Source: Citrobacter sp. 18056
GTDB lineage: Bacteria > Pseudomonadota > Gammaproteobacteria > Enterobacterales > Enterobacteriaceae
Length of the DNA: 64,000 nucleotides
Assembly: GCA_902706235.1 (NCBI GenBank)
Contig: CACSJR010000003.1
Span: forward strand, 310,001 to 374,000
Direction: 5' to 3'
Shown here: positions 46,585-58,308 of the stretch, in pieces
How the letters are laid out: each line of letters begins with the position of its first letter
Position numbering within the stretch: position 1 is the stretch's first letter
Notes under the pieces: model-generated
The model's database searches: none
Told to the model about the DNA's origin: nothing
What the model saw: only the letters and a program-made list of their open reading frames with translations
Translations under genes and position numbers: made by a program

Positions 46585-49194
46585 ATGCAAATCCTGAAGG
46601 AAAAGTTCTCCGTCGACACCTACCCGTTGTCGTTGACCAAGACCATTTTATTGACGCTGTTGCTGACGTTTTGCGTGGTGCTCGCCACCATGTATACGTT
46701 CCTTAACTATGTCGGGTACGCGTTCCTCGACACCATCAGTGAGGAAATCCTCAGTTCGAAAAAGCAGACTATCGAGCGAGCGGTTAATAACTATATCAAC
46801 GTTCCGCAGCAGTCGAACGCGATTGTCGTTCACGCCCTGAGCAAAATGGATGCCAGCACCTTTACAGTGCGGGATCTCAGCGGTCTGCTTATTAACAACG
46901 TCACTAATGTTTTTTCCGAGCGTGACTATCTCGACATGGTGGAGTTCGGCAGTGCTGATAATGATTTCATTGGTATCTCGCACGACAGGCTGCAAGAGAA
47001 CTATCTTGGGATAAAGGACGCCTTAACCGGCAATCAGCTCACGTTGCTCAGTGACTACAGCCTCGATTCGTCAGTTGAAAAAGTGATCTCCGCATACGAT
47101 AACAACTCGCGCATCTGGTACAAGGCTGCGGCGGCCGATCGCCGATCGCACTGGACGCCTGCTTTTCGTGATTATGATGCCGCTGGAACGGCGGGTATCG
47201 CCTGGAGTTCACCGGGCTTTGACCGCAACGGTACGTTCATGGGCGTGGTGGCAAGCGAGCTGCATTTCTCTGAACTGAACAATAATCTGGAGCGTTTCAA
47301 ACCGTACCCGGAAAGTATTCTGCTTATCGTGAACGATAAAAATGAGCTGGTGGCCTCGTCGATGCCGTCGTTGACCAAACCGATGCTCAAAGAGAAGCGC
47401 CACGAACTGGCGCTGCAAACGTTAGATAAAATCGGCGTGCCAGAAATTGTGAGTGCCGGAAACGCGCTGGCGAAGCGCAAAGAACCTGGAATGTTGTCCG
47501 TGAAGGTCAACGGCAAGCGTTTCTATGCCGACACGTTTGATGTCACAGATCAGGAAGGCCAACTGCACTGGAAAGGGATCATTGTGAGCCCGGCAACGGC
47601 GATTACCCAGACCATGCTTAATTATGGTCAGGTGGTCATGCTGGTGCTGTTTATCGCCTGCGGTCTCGGTTTCCTGGCGGTTGGTTTTGTGCTGTCACGC
47701 GCCACGCGGCCGCTCAATGAGATCGCCCGCAAAGCGGATGAGCTGGTGACGCACCGCTGGACACCTTCCAAAGATAAACGCCACTTCCCGGAAATCGCCT
47801 CGCTGGAAACGACCTTTATGGCCCTGTCGCACAAACTGGCAGAAACCTTTGAATTACAGCGTAAAAAGATTGAAGAGGATGACGGTACCGCGCTGTGGAC
47901 CCGCGCGGGATTGCGCCAGCAGCCTGGGCTCTATAAACGGCGCAATATGGTCGGACTCATCCACATCAACAACATGTACAGCATCGTGAATGCGCTGGGG
48001 ACTGAGTTCGCCGATACGTTTATCAACGAGTTTATTTCCCGTCTGCGCGACCTGCTGCCTACCGATATCCTGATTGCTCGCGATACCACCGATAAACTGT
48101 TGGTGGTGTTCCCCGGGATGAATCAGCACAAAGATTACCTGCGCTACCGCGGCGTGATGGAATCCATGTTCATGGGCGAAGACAGCGAGCAGCGAGCCAA
48201 CGACAATAAATATGTCTATACCGGCAACGTGGGCATGGTTATCGATACGATCACTGAAGAGAATTTCTCGGCGATCCGCCGTAGCGCAGGCATGGCGTTG
48301 TTGCAGGCAGAGGCTACCGGTAACGGCGTGGTCATGCTGTTCTCGCAGGAAATGTACGAAAAAGAGCTGTACAACATCAAGCTGCATGCGCATCTCAACG
48401 ATGCGATTCATCAGCATGAGTTCCATCTGGTGCTACAGCCGATTATCGATCAGAACAACGAAGCCCACTGCCGTGAAGGTGAGTGCCTGCTTCGCTGGCA
48501 ATCTGAAGTGCTTGGCGATATCCCACCGACACGCTTTATTCCGCTGGCGGAAGAGAGCGGCCTGATCGTGCCGCTCGGCAAGTGGGTGATTGAAGAAGCC
48601 TGTCGCGAACTGGCGGAAATGATCGCGCGTGGGGCGCCGCAGGATTTCCTGCTGCATATTAACGTGTCGGCCATCCAGCTGCTCCAGCAGGATTTTGCCT
48701 GGCATCTGATGGATTCAATTCGCCAGAATGGCCTCGCGAACAGCAATATCTGCATTGAAATCACCGAAAGCGTGCTGATGCAGGACATGCAGCGCATCGG
48801 CAAAATGTTGAGCTATTTGCGCCGTCACGGTATTTCAATCTCGCTGGACGATTTTGGCTCCGGCTTCAGCAGCCTCTCGTACCTGCACGCGCTGCCGTTC
48901 GACAGTATTAAAATTGACCGTAACTTTGTGCAAGGCGTAATGGGCGATGAAAAAGCGCAGTCGGTCATCAGCTCGCTTATCATGCTGGCCAGCGGCTTTA
49001 ACGTGCCGCTGATCGCCGAAGGTATCGAAGATGAAGACGTGATGCTGAAGCTCAAAGCGCTGGGCTGCGAGAAAGCGCAGGGCTACTACTTCCGCCGTCC
49101 GGCAGAGTTTTCCAGCTTCCGCTGCGAAGCCGGTGAGTTCTATTACCAGGGCCGCGAAGAGACGGAAGACATTACCGTCCAAAACAGTGACTAA
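46585..49194 (+). CDS. Membrane GGDEF-EAL protein, probable cyclic di-GMP phosphodiesterase (2)
   Basis: 869 residues, the same architecture as the preceding gene: membrane segment, periplasmic sensor, second membrane segment with HAMP-like linker (SRATRPLNEIARKADEL), degenerate GGDEF (TTDKLLVVF), and EAL with GECLLRW, NVSAIQL, CIEITESVLM, SLDDFGSGFSS, IKIDRNF and IAEGIE. Tandem duplication with diverged sensors suggests different inputs to the same output. A strong terminator follows. Confidence 0.87.
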   Translation: MQILKEKFSVDTYPLSLTKTILLTLLLTFCVVLATMYTFLNYVGYAFLDTISEEILSSKKQTIERAVNNYINVPQQSNAIVVHALSKMDASTFTVRDLSGLLINNVTNVFSERDYLDMVEFGSADNDFIGISHDRLQENYLGIKDALTGNQLTLLSDYSLDSSVEKVISAYDNNSRIWYKAAAADRRSHWTPAFRDYDAAGTAGIAWSSPGFDRNGTFMGVVASELHFSELNNNLERFKPYPESILLIVNDKNELVASSMPSLTKPMLKEKRHELALQTLDKIGVPEIVSAGNALAKRKEPGMLSVKVNGKRFYADTFDVTDQEGQLHWKGIIVSPATAITQTMLNYGQVVMLVLFIACGLGFLAVGFVLSRATRPLNEIARKADELVTHRWTPSKDKRHFPEIASLETTFMALSHKLAETFELQRKKIEEDDGTALWTRAGLRQQPGLYKRRNMVGLIHINNMYSIVNALGTEFADTFINEFISRLRDLLPTDILIARDTTDKLLVVFPGMNQHKDYLRYRGVMESMFMGEDSEQRANDNKYVYTGNVGMVIDTITEENFSAIRRSAGMALLQAEATGNGVVMLFSQEMYEKELYNIKLHAHLNDAIHQHEFHLVLQPIIDQNNEAHCREGECLLRWQSEVLGDIPPTRFIPLAEESGLIVPLGKWVIEEACRELAEMIARGAPQDFLLHINVSAIQLLQQDFAWHLMDSIRQNGLANSNICIEITESVLMQDMQRIGKMLSYLRRHGISISLDDFGSGFSSLSYLHALPFDSIKIDRNFVQGVMGDEKAQSVISSLIMLASGFNVPLIAEGIEDEDVMLKLKALGCEKAQGYYFRRPAEFSSFRCEAGEFYYQGREETEDITVQNSD

Positions 49195-49197
49195 CCA

Positions 49198-49222
49198 ACG
49201 GGGCGATCAGCCCCGTTTTTTT
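49198..49222 (+). terminator. Terminator of the cyclic di-GMP gene group
   Basis: ACGGGGC-gatca-GCCCCGTTTTTTT, 7-bp GC-rich stem and T-run immediately after the second EAL gene. Confidence 0.92.
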
Positions 49223-49298
49223 ATTATTTACCGCCTGAATATCCCTTTCCCCATGACTCTGCTAAAAATGATAGACCTGTTTTTACGGAGTTTCGCTC

Positions 49299-49724
49299 AT
49301 GACCGAGTCTTATAGATTCATTGACACCGTCCCATCCGTGGATGATTTCTGCCGTTTACGCCGGGTAGCCGGTCTTTCGCCGCGCCCGCCGGAAGCCGTC
49401 AGTAAGGCGTTGCCGAACAGCTGTTATGGCGTGCATATTCTTTATCAGGGTGTACCGGTTGGGATGGGGCGCATCGTAGGCGACGGCGCGTTGAATCTCG
49501 AGATCGTCGACGTTGCCGTTGACCCGGATCACCAGGGCAAAGGCCTGGGCCGCGGCATCATGGAACACATCGTCGCCTGGCTGGATAACCATGCCTGCGA
49601 TGGCGCCTACGTCACGCTGATGGCCGACGTGCCTGAGCTCTACGAGAAGTTCGGCTTTGAGTCCGTTCGCCCCGAAAGCGAAGGCATGGCCAGGGTGTGG
49701 AAATCGCGTAAAACCCCTTGTTGA
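49299..49724 (+). CDS. GNAT-family N-acetyltransferase
   Basis: 141 residues. VEIVDVAVDPDHQGKGLGRG includes the acetyl-CoA loop; AYVTLMADVPELYEKFGF is the C-terminal GNAT strand-helix. Substrate unknown. Confidence 0.88.
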   Translation: MTESYRFIDTVPSVDDFCRLRRVAGLSPRPPEAVSKALPNSCYGVHILYQGVPVGMGRIVGDGALNLEIVDVAVDPDHQGKGLGRGIMEHIVAWLDNHACDGAYVTLMADVPELYEKFGFESVRPESEGMARVWKSRKTPC

Positions 49725-49888
49725 TTGCCGTGCTGGGCTCAACGGGCTGTTATTCCTATCTCTCGATTGGGGATCGGCGAAAGGCGATTCAGATTGCGGT
49801 CGATCTGGCCGACGGTATTCCGGTAATGGCGGGCGTGGGAGCGCTGCGTACCCGCGCCGTTGCAGACATTACGGAGCGATGCACGTGA
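49721..49888 (+). pseudogene. Fragment of a DapA-family (dihydrodipicolinate synthase-like) gene
   Basis: Translation in one frame gives IAVLGSTGCYSYLSIGDRRK, then AIQIAVDLADGIPVMAGVGA and a stop. GSTG followed by a helix and IPVMAGVGA is the early barrel pattern of DapA/NanA-type aldolases. Nothing before or after completes it. The rest of the gap to 50159 shows no gene. Confidence 0.6.
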
Positions 49889-50159
49889 GGAATTAACGCG
49901 CGTACTTCATATGACTGGGTTGGTGGTGTAAACCTGCGGGAGAATCGCGGACACGACATGACAACAGGGCCATTAAATGTTCAGACTAAGAGGGGCTAAG
50001 AAGCGCCATGACCTTTTATTTGTCGTTGTTACTTTTCTCTGCTGACTGCATCCATGCATCATCATATTTAATATTCCCTCTGACATAATTCCATTCAATA
50101 CTCCGAAATCTTAGTCCCACAACCTCATGCATGTTAGGTGAAGAACTTCCCGGATTTTA

Positions 50160-52601
50160 TTATTCCTCTGTCACTGCTTTGTGCGGCTGCTCGAGGATCA
50201 TGGTTTGCGTCTGACTCAGGCTGACACCCGCCTCGCGAAGCATTTTGAGGATTTCATATAGCAGGTCACTGCGCGTTGAGCTGACCATACGCGGGCTGTT
50301 CACATAACCCGTGACGCTCAGCACAATGCCGTTCGGTCCGAGTTCCTTAAAGCTCACCGACGGCGCCGGGGCGTCCAGAATGGATTCGTGCAGGGTATAA
50401 GCCATCAGCAACAGGTTACGCACCTGTTCAGGATCGATGTCCAGCGGAAAGGTCAGGGCGATGGTCGCCACACCTTGTGCGTTCCCCATGGTGGCGTTGC
50501 GCACATTCTGCGAGATGAGCTGCGAGTTCGGAACGATCACCGTCGATTTATCGCTCAACTGGATTTCCGTCGCGCGAACGTTGATTCGACGAATATCCCC
50601 CTCCACACCGCTAATACTCACCAAATCACCCACTTTGACCGGGCGTTCAGTCAACAAGATCAGGCCGGAGATAAAGTTCTTCACAATCTCCTGCAGACCA
50701 AAACCGATACCCACCGACAGGGCGCTGACAATCCACGCCAGCTTGTTCCATTCGATGCCGAGCATCGAAAGCGTCAGCATGATGATCAGCACATAGCCGA
50801 CGTTAGTGAACAGCGTGACAAGCGAAGCCCGTAGACCGCGGTCCATCATAGTTTTTGGCAGGAAATCGTTATCAAGCCAGCGACGGGTTGAGCGCAATAC
50901 GTACCAGCCGACCACCAGGCACAGGAAGGCATTCATGGCATGCGCCGGGATAATATTTATCCCACCGATACCTTCCCCGCCCCAGATATCCACGATTTTT
51001 TTCAGCAGCTCCACGGGGGTCGTGCTGCCGAAAGTCCCGTTGAGCAGCGCAATGGCTGCCATCAGCAACAGCGAGGTTTTACCGACGGCCGAGAACAACG
51101 TTGCGGCGAGTGACAGGTGGCGGTCGTTAAGACTCAGTGTGCTTTTGAGGATTTTGCCGCTTTGGGTGGAAGGTGAGAATACGCACTCGCAGAGATCGAC
51201 CACGAAGTGAATCAGCAGATACAAGCAGCTGACGACCAGACCAATCCACAGCAGCTCGAAGGTAAAAAAGCGCGCCAGTGGGATATAACCAATCAGCAGC
51301 GCACCCAGAATGATGACAGCCGTCAGGCTTATTACCAGATGAATCAAGCCCGCAATCGTAGAGCGAGCTTCAGTTTGCTCGCCATCGGCCCGCATTTTGC
51401 GGCGCATACGGTTAACCCGTACCGGCGCTATCAGGCAGTTCAGCGCGACCAGCAAGGCCGACAGTCCATTGCCAAACAGGGTGGCGGCAATGCTGGTCCC
51501 GACAAGGGCGTTGAGCTGCTCGATTGTGCCAAAGATAAAGATGAAGGTAGCCAGCAGGACAGGAAACGAGCCAAGCGTTTTTGCCAGCGAATCGGCAATC
51601 CCCGGCAAACGCCAGGAAGGATGGTTGTTTGAGAGTAATGCAATCCCAAGCCCGGCGATGATCGACGAGAAGTAGGTTAGCTCAACCAGCTGATCGGCAA
51701 ACTCCAGCACCGGCTGCGAGGTATCCGGTAGCCGCGTGAAGATATAACACAGCAGCTGCATGCTAATACCCAGCGTGAACATCGTGCTGAGTGTGGTGAA
51801 ACAGGCGAGAAAGCTGCGACGAAAACGCCCCTGAGGCAACCAGCGGGGGAGGATCCAGCCGACGGGTTTATCCAGCGCTTTGCGTCCGAATAGACCAATA
51901 ATCAGCGCAAGCAGTAAGTAGAAGCCGGAGCCGATACGCCATTCATCGCTCCATGCCTGATCCCAGACGACGCTAATCTGTGAACCAAAATCATCAAAGC
52001 GCGCGGCATCTTTCTCCGCTGGATTGATAAGCGGAGCCCAGAACTTTTCGCCCAGAATACTGCCCGTATTCAGCGCAATTTGCGTTTTCAGCGCATCGCG
52101 GCGTAAACCAAAGATTTGCGCAGACAGGTTTTGCGCCCCCACGCCGATGGCTTTGGTTTGCTCAATCTGAGTGGTGAGAAGGGTCTTGCTATTATTGAGC
52201 TGTTTACGCTGGCTAACGACCTGCGGGGTTTCCGTCAGGGTGCCAGGCGCAGGCGGCGGGCCGAGGACATCAAGCTGTGCCTGAACCTGTGCCAGCTGCG
52301 GAGCCAGCGCCACGGCGAGCTTATCGGCATCGCTGACCAGACGCTGAGCGTCATCGTTCAGGGCGGTAAATTGCTTATCCACCTTAGCGGCGGAAACCTG
52401 CTGCTTCAGGGCATCCAGACGTTTTTGCAGCGCAGGTAACGCGATGTTGGCATTAACCTTAACAGGTTGCTCCACGTCGGTTTGCGCGGGGCTGTCATCC
52501 GCCAGAGACAGAAAAGGCGCCATCATCAAACATGACAACAATGCCAGTAGCAGCGGCACTTTTAACATTTTACGCATAGAAGGGTGTACCTGAAATTTCA
52601 C
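50160..52601 (-). CDS. DUF3772 mechanosensitive channel, MscS family
   Basis: Up to 813 residues from a GTG at 52601; an ATG at 52577 (MRKMLKVPLL) is the likelier start of the signal peptide, giving 805. A periplasmic coiled-coil DUF3772 region (PALQKRLDALKQQVSAAKVD) precedes about ten membrane segments and the MscS pore/beta domain (GIGFGLQEIVKNFISGLILL; VPNSQLISQNVRN). Predicted to release solutes on osmotic downshock. The family is related to MscK/MscM in layout. Confidence 0.88.
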   Translation of the reverse strand: MKFQVHPSMRKMLKVPLLLALLSCLMMAPFLSLADDSPAQTDVEQPVKVNANIALPALQKRLDALKQQVSAAKVDKQFTALNDDAQRLVSDADKLAVALAPQLAQVQAQLDVLGPPPAPGTLTETPQVVSQRKQLNNSKTLLTTQIEQTKAIGVGAQNLSAQIFGLRRDALKTQIALNTGSILGEKFWAPLINPAEKDAARFDDFGSQISVVWDQAWSDEWRIGSGFYLLLALIIGLFGRKALDKPVGWILPRWLPQGRFRRSFLACFTTLSTMFTLGISMQLLCYIFTRLPDTSQPVLEFADQLVELTYFSSIIAGLGIALLSNNHPSWRLPGIADSLAKTLGSFPVLLATFIFIFGTIEQLNALVGTSIAATLFGNGLSALLVALNCLIAPVRVNRMRRKMRADGEQTEARSTIAGLIHLVISLTAVIILGALLIGYIPLARFFTFELLWIGLVVSCLYLLIHFVVDLCECVFSPSTQSGKILKSTLSLNDRHLSLAATLFSAVGKTSLLLMAAIALLNGTFGSTTPVELLKKIVDIWGGEGIGGINIIPAHAMNAFLCLVVGWYVLRSTRRWLDNDFLPKTMMDRGLRASLVTLFTNVGYVLIIMLTLSMLGIEWNKLAWIVSALSVGIGFGLQEIVKNFISGLILLTERPVKVGDLVSISGVEGDIRRINVRATEIQLSDKSTVIVPNSQLISQNVRNATMGNAQGVATIALTFPLDIDPEQVRNLLLMAYTLHESILDAPAPSVSFKELGPNGIVLSVTGYVNSPRMVSSTRSDLLYEILKMLREAGVSLSQTQTMILEQPHKAVTEE

Positions 52602-52872
52602 TCAACAAGGGGTCTGGACCTGATCGGCTAAGCATACCCGTTATTTGTGAAAATCCTATCAGGCAAATCTGTGTTAAATGGGCAAGTGTGAGAGATTTGG
52701 ATGGACATGATTTGGCTGTCGGTAAAAAAAGCGATTATTTCAGAGTCATTCTCTGGTTCAGATTACGAGAAAACTATCCCCACAAATACACCGGTTTTTT
52801 GGGGAGATGTAGTGGTCAACAAAAGCTGGCCACTACAGTTAGGGTTGCGATAGAGATAGGGAGGTCAGCAGA
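52602..52872. other. Intergenic, no gene seen
   Basis: Between the channel gene start and the aldolase stop. No convincing open frame, hairpin or promoter found. Confidence 0.5.
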
Positions 52873-54934
<2,062 letters not shown>

Positions 54935-54938
<4 letters not shown>

Positions 54939-56233
54939 GATACGAGCTCCCTGGAGTCTGGCTGACAGGCATTGGCGTAATCGGCCAGCACTTCGCTAAT
55001 TTTGTGTAACACCCAATCCTGCGGATCGGATGAAAGCTGGCCGGCGTTGATGGCACGTGCCTGTTCGGGCAGATACTGGCTGAGTAACGCCTGCGGTACC
55101 GGATGACGGCGTAAATTGTCGAGCATGCTGTCGACGGCAGCGCACACTTCCGGGAGTGGCCAGTAATAGCGAACCCGATCGCTCAGGCTGTACTGGCGAT
55201 GAAGATGTTGCTGATGGGGTTTGCCAGGATAGTAACGACGCCATTGTTCAGGACGTTCACACATCACCTGTTCAAGGGTCGAACACAGATGAGAAGCCTG
55301 ATGTTCACCCAGCCATTCGCGCTCAATATGGTCGAGTGCGAATAACGCTTCACGTAAGGCAAAAGTCAGGGCCGGGCCAACCTTAAGGATCGCAAAGTGA
55401 CCGCGAACCAGCTGACGATAGGCCAGCGGTGCCTGATAATCCGTGGAGTGTGCTTCATAAACCAGCGTTGGCCAGTTTTCAATAAAACGGCTCAGCTGGC
55501 GGGCGCGTTCAGGCTGATAGCGTTCAACGCTGTGATTATCGAATTCGACACCGGGCTGCACGACAACGGCGATAACCCGTGGCCAGACGGCAGCCAGACC
55601 GTGAGCCATCCAGGCACTGCGATGGACGCCCAATGTCGTTTCGACGGCGTCAGGTGTGGTGACATGCATCCCTTCTTCCAGCGCTTCCTGGGCCCCACCG
55701 GGCACCGGAACTTCGGTGCCAATGACATAAACCGGCGCTTCGCCACCGTGTTGCTGCCAGCTGTTTTCCGCCACGGCACACAGTCGTGCCGCACGGCGGG
55801 CGACTTCATCATCGCCTAATGGCGAGGGGTCACCCGCACAGGACATCGAGCAGTCGAGATGAATTTTGCGAAAACCTGCAGCGACATAATCCGCTATCAG
55901 AGTTTCGGCTAATTGCATGGCCTCTTCGGCTGGCTGACTTTGCCACGCATTGGGACCGAGATGGTCACCGCCCAGCCATACGCGTTCACGAGGTACACCG
56001 ATCGCGTCCGCCTGCTGCCACACCGCATCGCGGAATTGATGCGGCTGCATACCGGTATACCCGCCGAACTGATTCACCTGATTTGACGTTGCCTCAATCA
56101 GTACCGCGGTGCCGCGCGCTAAAGCCTGACGCAGCGCCGCTTCGATAACCCACGGATGGGCGGAGCAGACAGAGAACACACCTACCGGTTCACCGGCTTT
56201 GTGACGCTGTATCAGTTCCAGTAGTTGTTGCAT
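54935..56233 (-). CDS. Tagatose-bisphosphate aldolase accessory subunit (GatZ/KbaZ type)
   Basis: 432 residues, near the usual 420-426. Motifs: GVFSVCSAHPWVIEAALRQA, LIEATSNQVNQFGGYTGM, HLDCSMSCAGD, YVIGTEVPVPGGA. This subunit stabilises and activates the Y-type aldolase; itself it is not catalytic. Confidence 0.9.
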
Positions 56234-56248
56234 AAACCAAAACTCCTA

Positions 56249-57034
56249 TCAGAATGAGGCTGGAAGGCGGTCGGCGATAATCACGTCAACCCCGGCGTCA
56301 TGCAGCGCCCGGCGATATTCGTCGGGGATGCGACTGTCAGTGACCAGTTTGTTAATTTTGCTGATTTCGCAAATCATGCAAAAACTGGTGCGGCCGAACT
56401 TGCTGGCATCAGCGACGGCAATCACTTCGCGCGCCACTTCGCACATCGCCCGGTTAAGCTGGGCTTCACCAGGGTTAGGGGTGGTAATGCCGCTGACGAG
56501 GTCGAACCCGTCAACGCCGAGAAACAGTTTGTCGAAACGGTACTGGCGAATGTGCTGTTCGGCGCTCGGGCCGTACAGCGACCAGGATTTACGCCGTACG
56601 TTGCCGCCAATCACCATCAAATCCACCTGTTCATTACTGGCCAAATCGAAGGCGATATTGAGGGCGTTAGTCATCACCACCAGTTCCTGCTTGCCCTGTA
56701 ATTGCGGCACCATCTGACTGATGGTCGAACCTGAATCAAGAATCAATGAATCGCCATCGTTCACCAGCGCTGCGGCGGCACACGCGATGGTGTATTTCAC
56801 ATCGCGGTTGATCCGTCCTTTGTCCTGCAATGGCCTGTCAAACACGAATTGCTTGTTCAGCTTTGCTCCGCCGTAGCCCCGGATAGCGCAACCGCTTTTT
56901 TCCAGATACCGCAGGTCATTACGGATGGTCACACTCGATACGTCGTATTGTCCGCTGAGTTCTTCGACCCGCACGGAACCCTCACGACATAACTGGTCGA
57001 TGATCAATTCCCGGCGTTTTAGCGTATTTATCAT
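56249..57034 (-). CDS. DeoR-family regulator (AgaR-like)
   Basis: 261 residues. HTH with RRELIIDQLCREGSVRVEEL and VSSVTIRNDLRYLEKSG, then a DeoR sensor domain (LILDSGSTISQMVPQL; KLFLGVDGF). Likely represses the cluster and responds to a phosphorylated sugar. Its upstream region carries several CTTTC-type repeats. Confidence 0.9.
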   Translation of the reverse strand: MINTLKRRELIIDQLCREGSVRVEELSGQYDVSSVTIRNDLRYLEKSGCAIRGYGGAKLNKQFVFDRPLQDKGRINRDVKYTIACAAAALVNDGDSLILDSGSTISQMVPQLQGKQELVVMTNALNIAFDLASNEQVDLMVIGGNVRRKSWSLYGPSAEQHIRQYRFDKLFLGVDGFDLVSGITTPNPGEAQLNRAMCEVAREVIAVADASKFGRTSFCMICEISKINKLVTDSRIPDEYRRALHDAGVDVIIADRLPASF

Positions 57035-57088
57035 TGGCGCTTATTCCCCTAAACAGCATTGAACATGTCATGGTCGCTTAGCGGGCTG

Positions 57089-57291
57089 CTTTCGGTGTTG
57101 CGAACTGAATTACAACAAACGGAAAACCGAAATGCAACGCTAAATTACAAATAAATTCTTATATATCATAGTGTTATGTGTGAGTGTTGCTTTCGGTTTT
57201 AACGGAATCGAAAGACAATAGACACGCGTTTCCGTATCAAAATCGTTATGTTTCAGTGTTCCTTTCACTTATTTGTTGTTTAAAGTGAAAG
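57089..57291. promoter_or_regulatory. Repeated CTTTC boxes, candidate DeoR-family operators
   Basis: In the 324-bp gap between the kinase and regulator genes are CTTTCGGTGTT (57089), an inverted AAACCGAAA (57124), CTTTCGGTTTT (57190), TTTCAGTGTTCCTTTCACTT (57251) and the exact inverted pair CTTTCACTT/AAGTGAAAG (57262-57270, 57283-57291). AgaR/GlpR-type regulators recognise repeated TTTC boxes. No gene is seen in this gap. Confidence 0.5.
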
Positions 57292-57358
57292 CTGTCGTGC
57301 CAGGCAATGACTTTTATCCTTCGTTTATTACGCCGCATTTATTTTGATATTTATGCTG

Positions 57359-58276
57359 TTATTGCATTCTGTACGTGTGCTGTTCCAGCAAGGCGGCGCC
57401 GCGAACGCCACTGCTGTCGCCAAATACCGGCGATAAAATGGCGGCAGGCTCACTGCCCGGGAACAGCCAGCTGCGCATTGCCTGTGGCAGCAAGAGGTAA
57501 AGTTCAGGCGTGTTGGAAACACCACCGCCAAGTACAAACGCATCCACATCAAGCATCAGTTGCAGGCTGGCGAGCGCACAGGAGAGGATGTCGACATAGA
57601 TAGCTATCAGCCGCCGGGCCAGCGGCTCTCCCTGACGATAAAACCCGAGCAGCTCGGGCACACTGGCAGCCTGATGGCGGAAATGTCGACTGAGCGCCAT
57701 CAACCCGCTGCCGGAAACGTAACGCTCAAAGCAACCCGTTAGCCCGCAGCTACAGGTAAACAAGGGCAGGTTGTAACGCTGAACCAACTGGGCAGAAATC
57801 GGGATATGTCCCCATTCTCCGGCCAGGCCATTTTTGCCTTTATGCAGGTGTTTGTTCAGCACCAGACCGCCGCCCGCGCCAGTGCCAAGAATGGCGCCAA
57901 AAACGATATCGTGGCGCTGTGTTTGCTCGGTGCAGGCTTCTGACAGTGCAAAACAGCGGCAATCATTTTCGATGGCGACCGGCCGGTCGAGCGTACAAGC
58001 GAGATCGTCGGCCAGGCAGTGACCGGTAATACAGGGCACGTTGACCGAAAGCTGTTTACGGCTTTTCGGGTCGGTGATCCCCGGTAAGCCAATACCGATC
58101 GTGCCGCGTGTTTGCAGCGTCAGATCCGCCTGGGCGACCAGTGTTTTCACACAACCTAAAAACTGGCTGTAGTCCATCGTCGGCGTGCTGACGCGCTGGC
58201 AGAACACCTGATTTAGCCGCTCATCGTAGGCGGCCATTTCAATTTTGGTGCCGCCAATATCAAAGCCATATCGCAT
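57359..58276 (-). CDS. ROK-family sugar kinase
   Basis: Start at 58276 (MRYGFDIGGTKIEMA) gives 305 residues. ATP loop DIGGTK, GAILGTGAGGGLV, EWGHIPI and the ROK zinc motif CSCGLTGCFERY. Probably phosphorylates the imported sugar or amino sugar at O6. Confidence 0.9.
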   Translation of the reverse strand: MRYGFDIGGTKIEMAAYDERLNQVFCQRVSTPTMDYSQFLGCVKTLVAQADLTLQTRGTIGIGLPGITDPKSRKQLSVNVPCITGHCLADDLACTLDRPVAIENDCRCFALSEACTEQTQRHDIVFGAILGTGAGGGLVLNKHLHKGKNGLAGEWGHIPISAQLVQRYNLPLFTCSCGLTGCFERYVSGSGLMALSRHFRHQAASVPELLGFYRQGEPLARRLIAIYVDILSCALASLQLMLDVDAFVLGGGVSNTPELYLLLPQAMRSWLFPGSEPAAILSPVFGDSSGVRGAALLEQHTYRMQ

Positions 58277-58308
58277 CACTCTTTTCCCCGTTGTCGACGT
58301 TAAACTGG

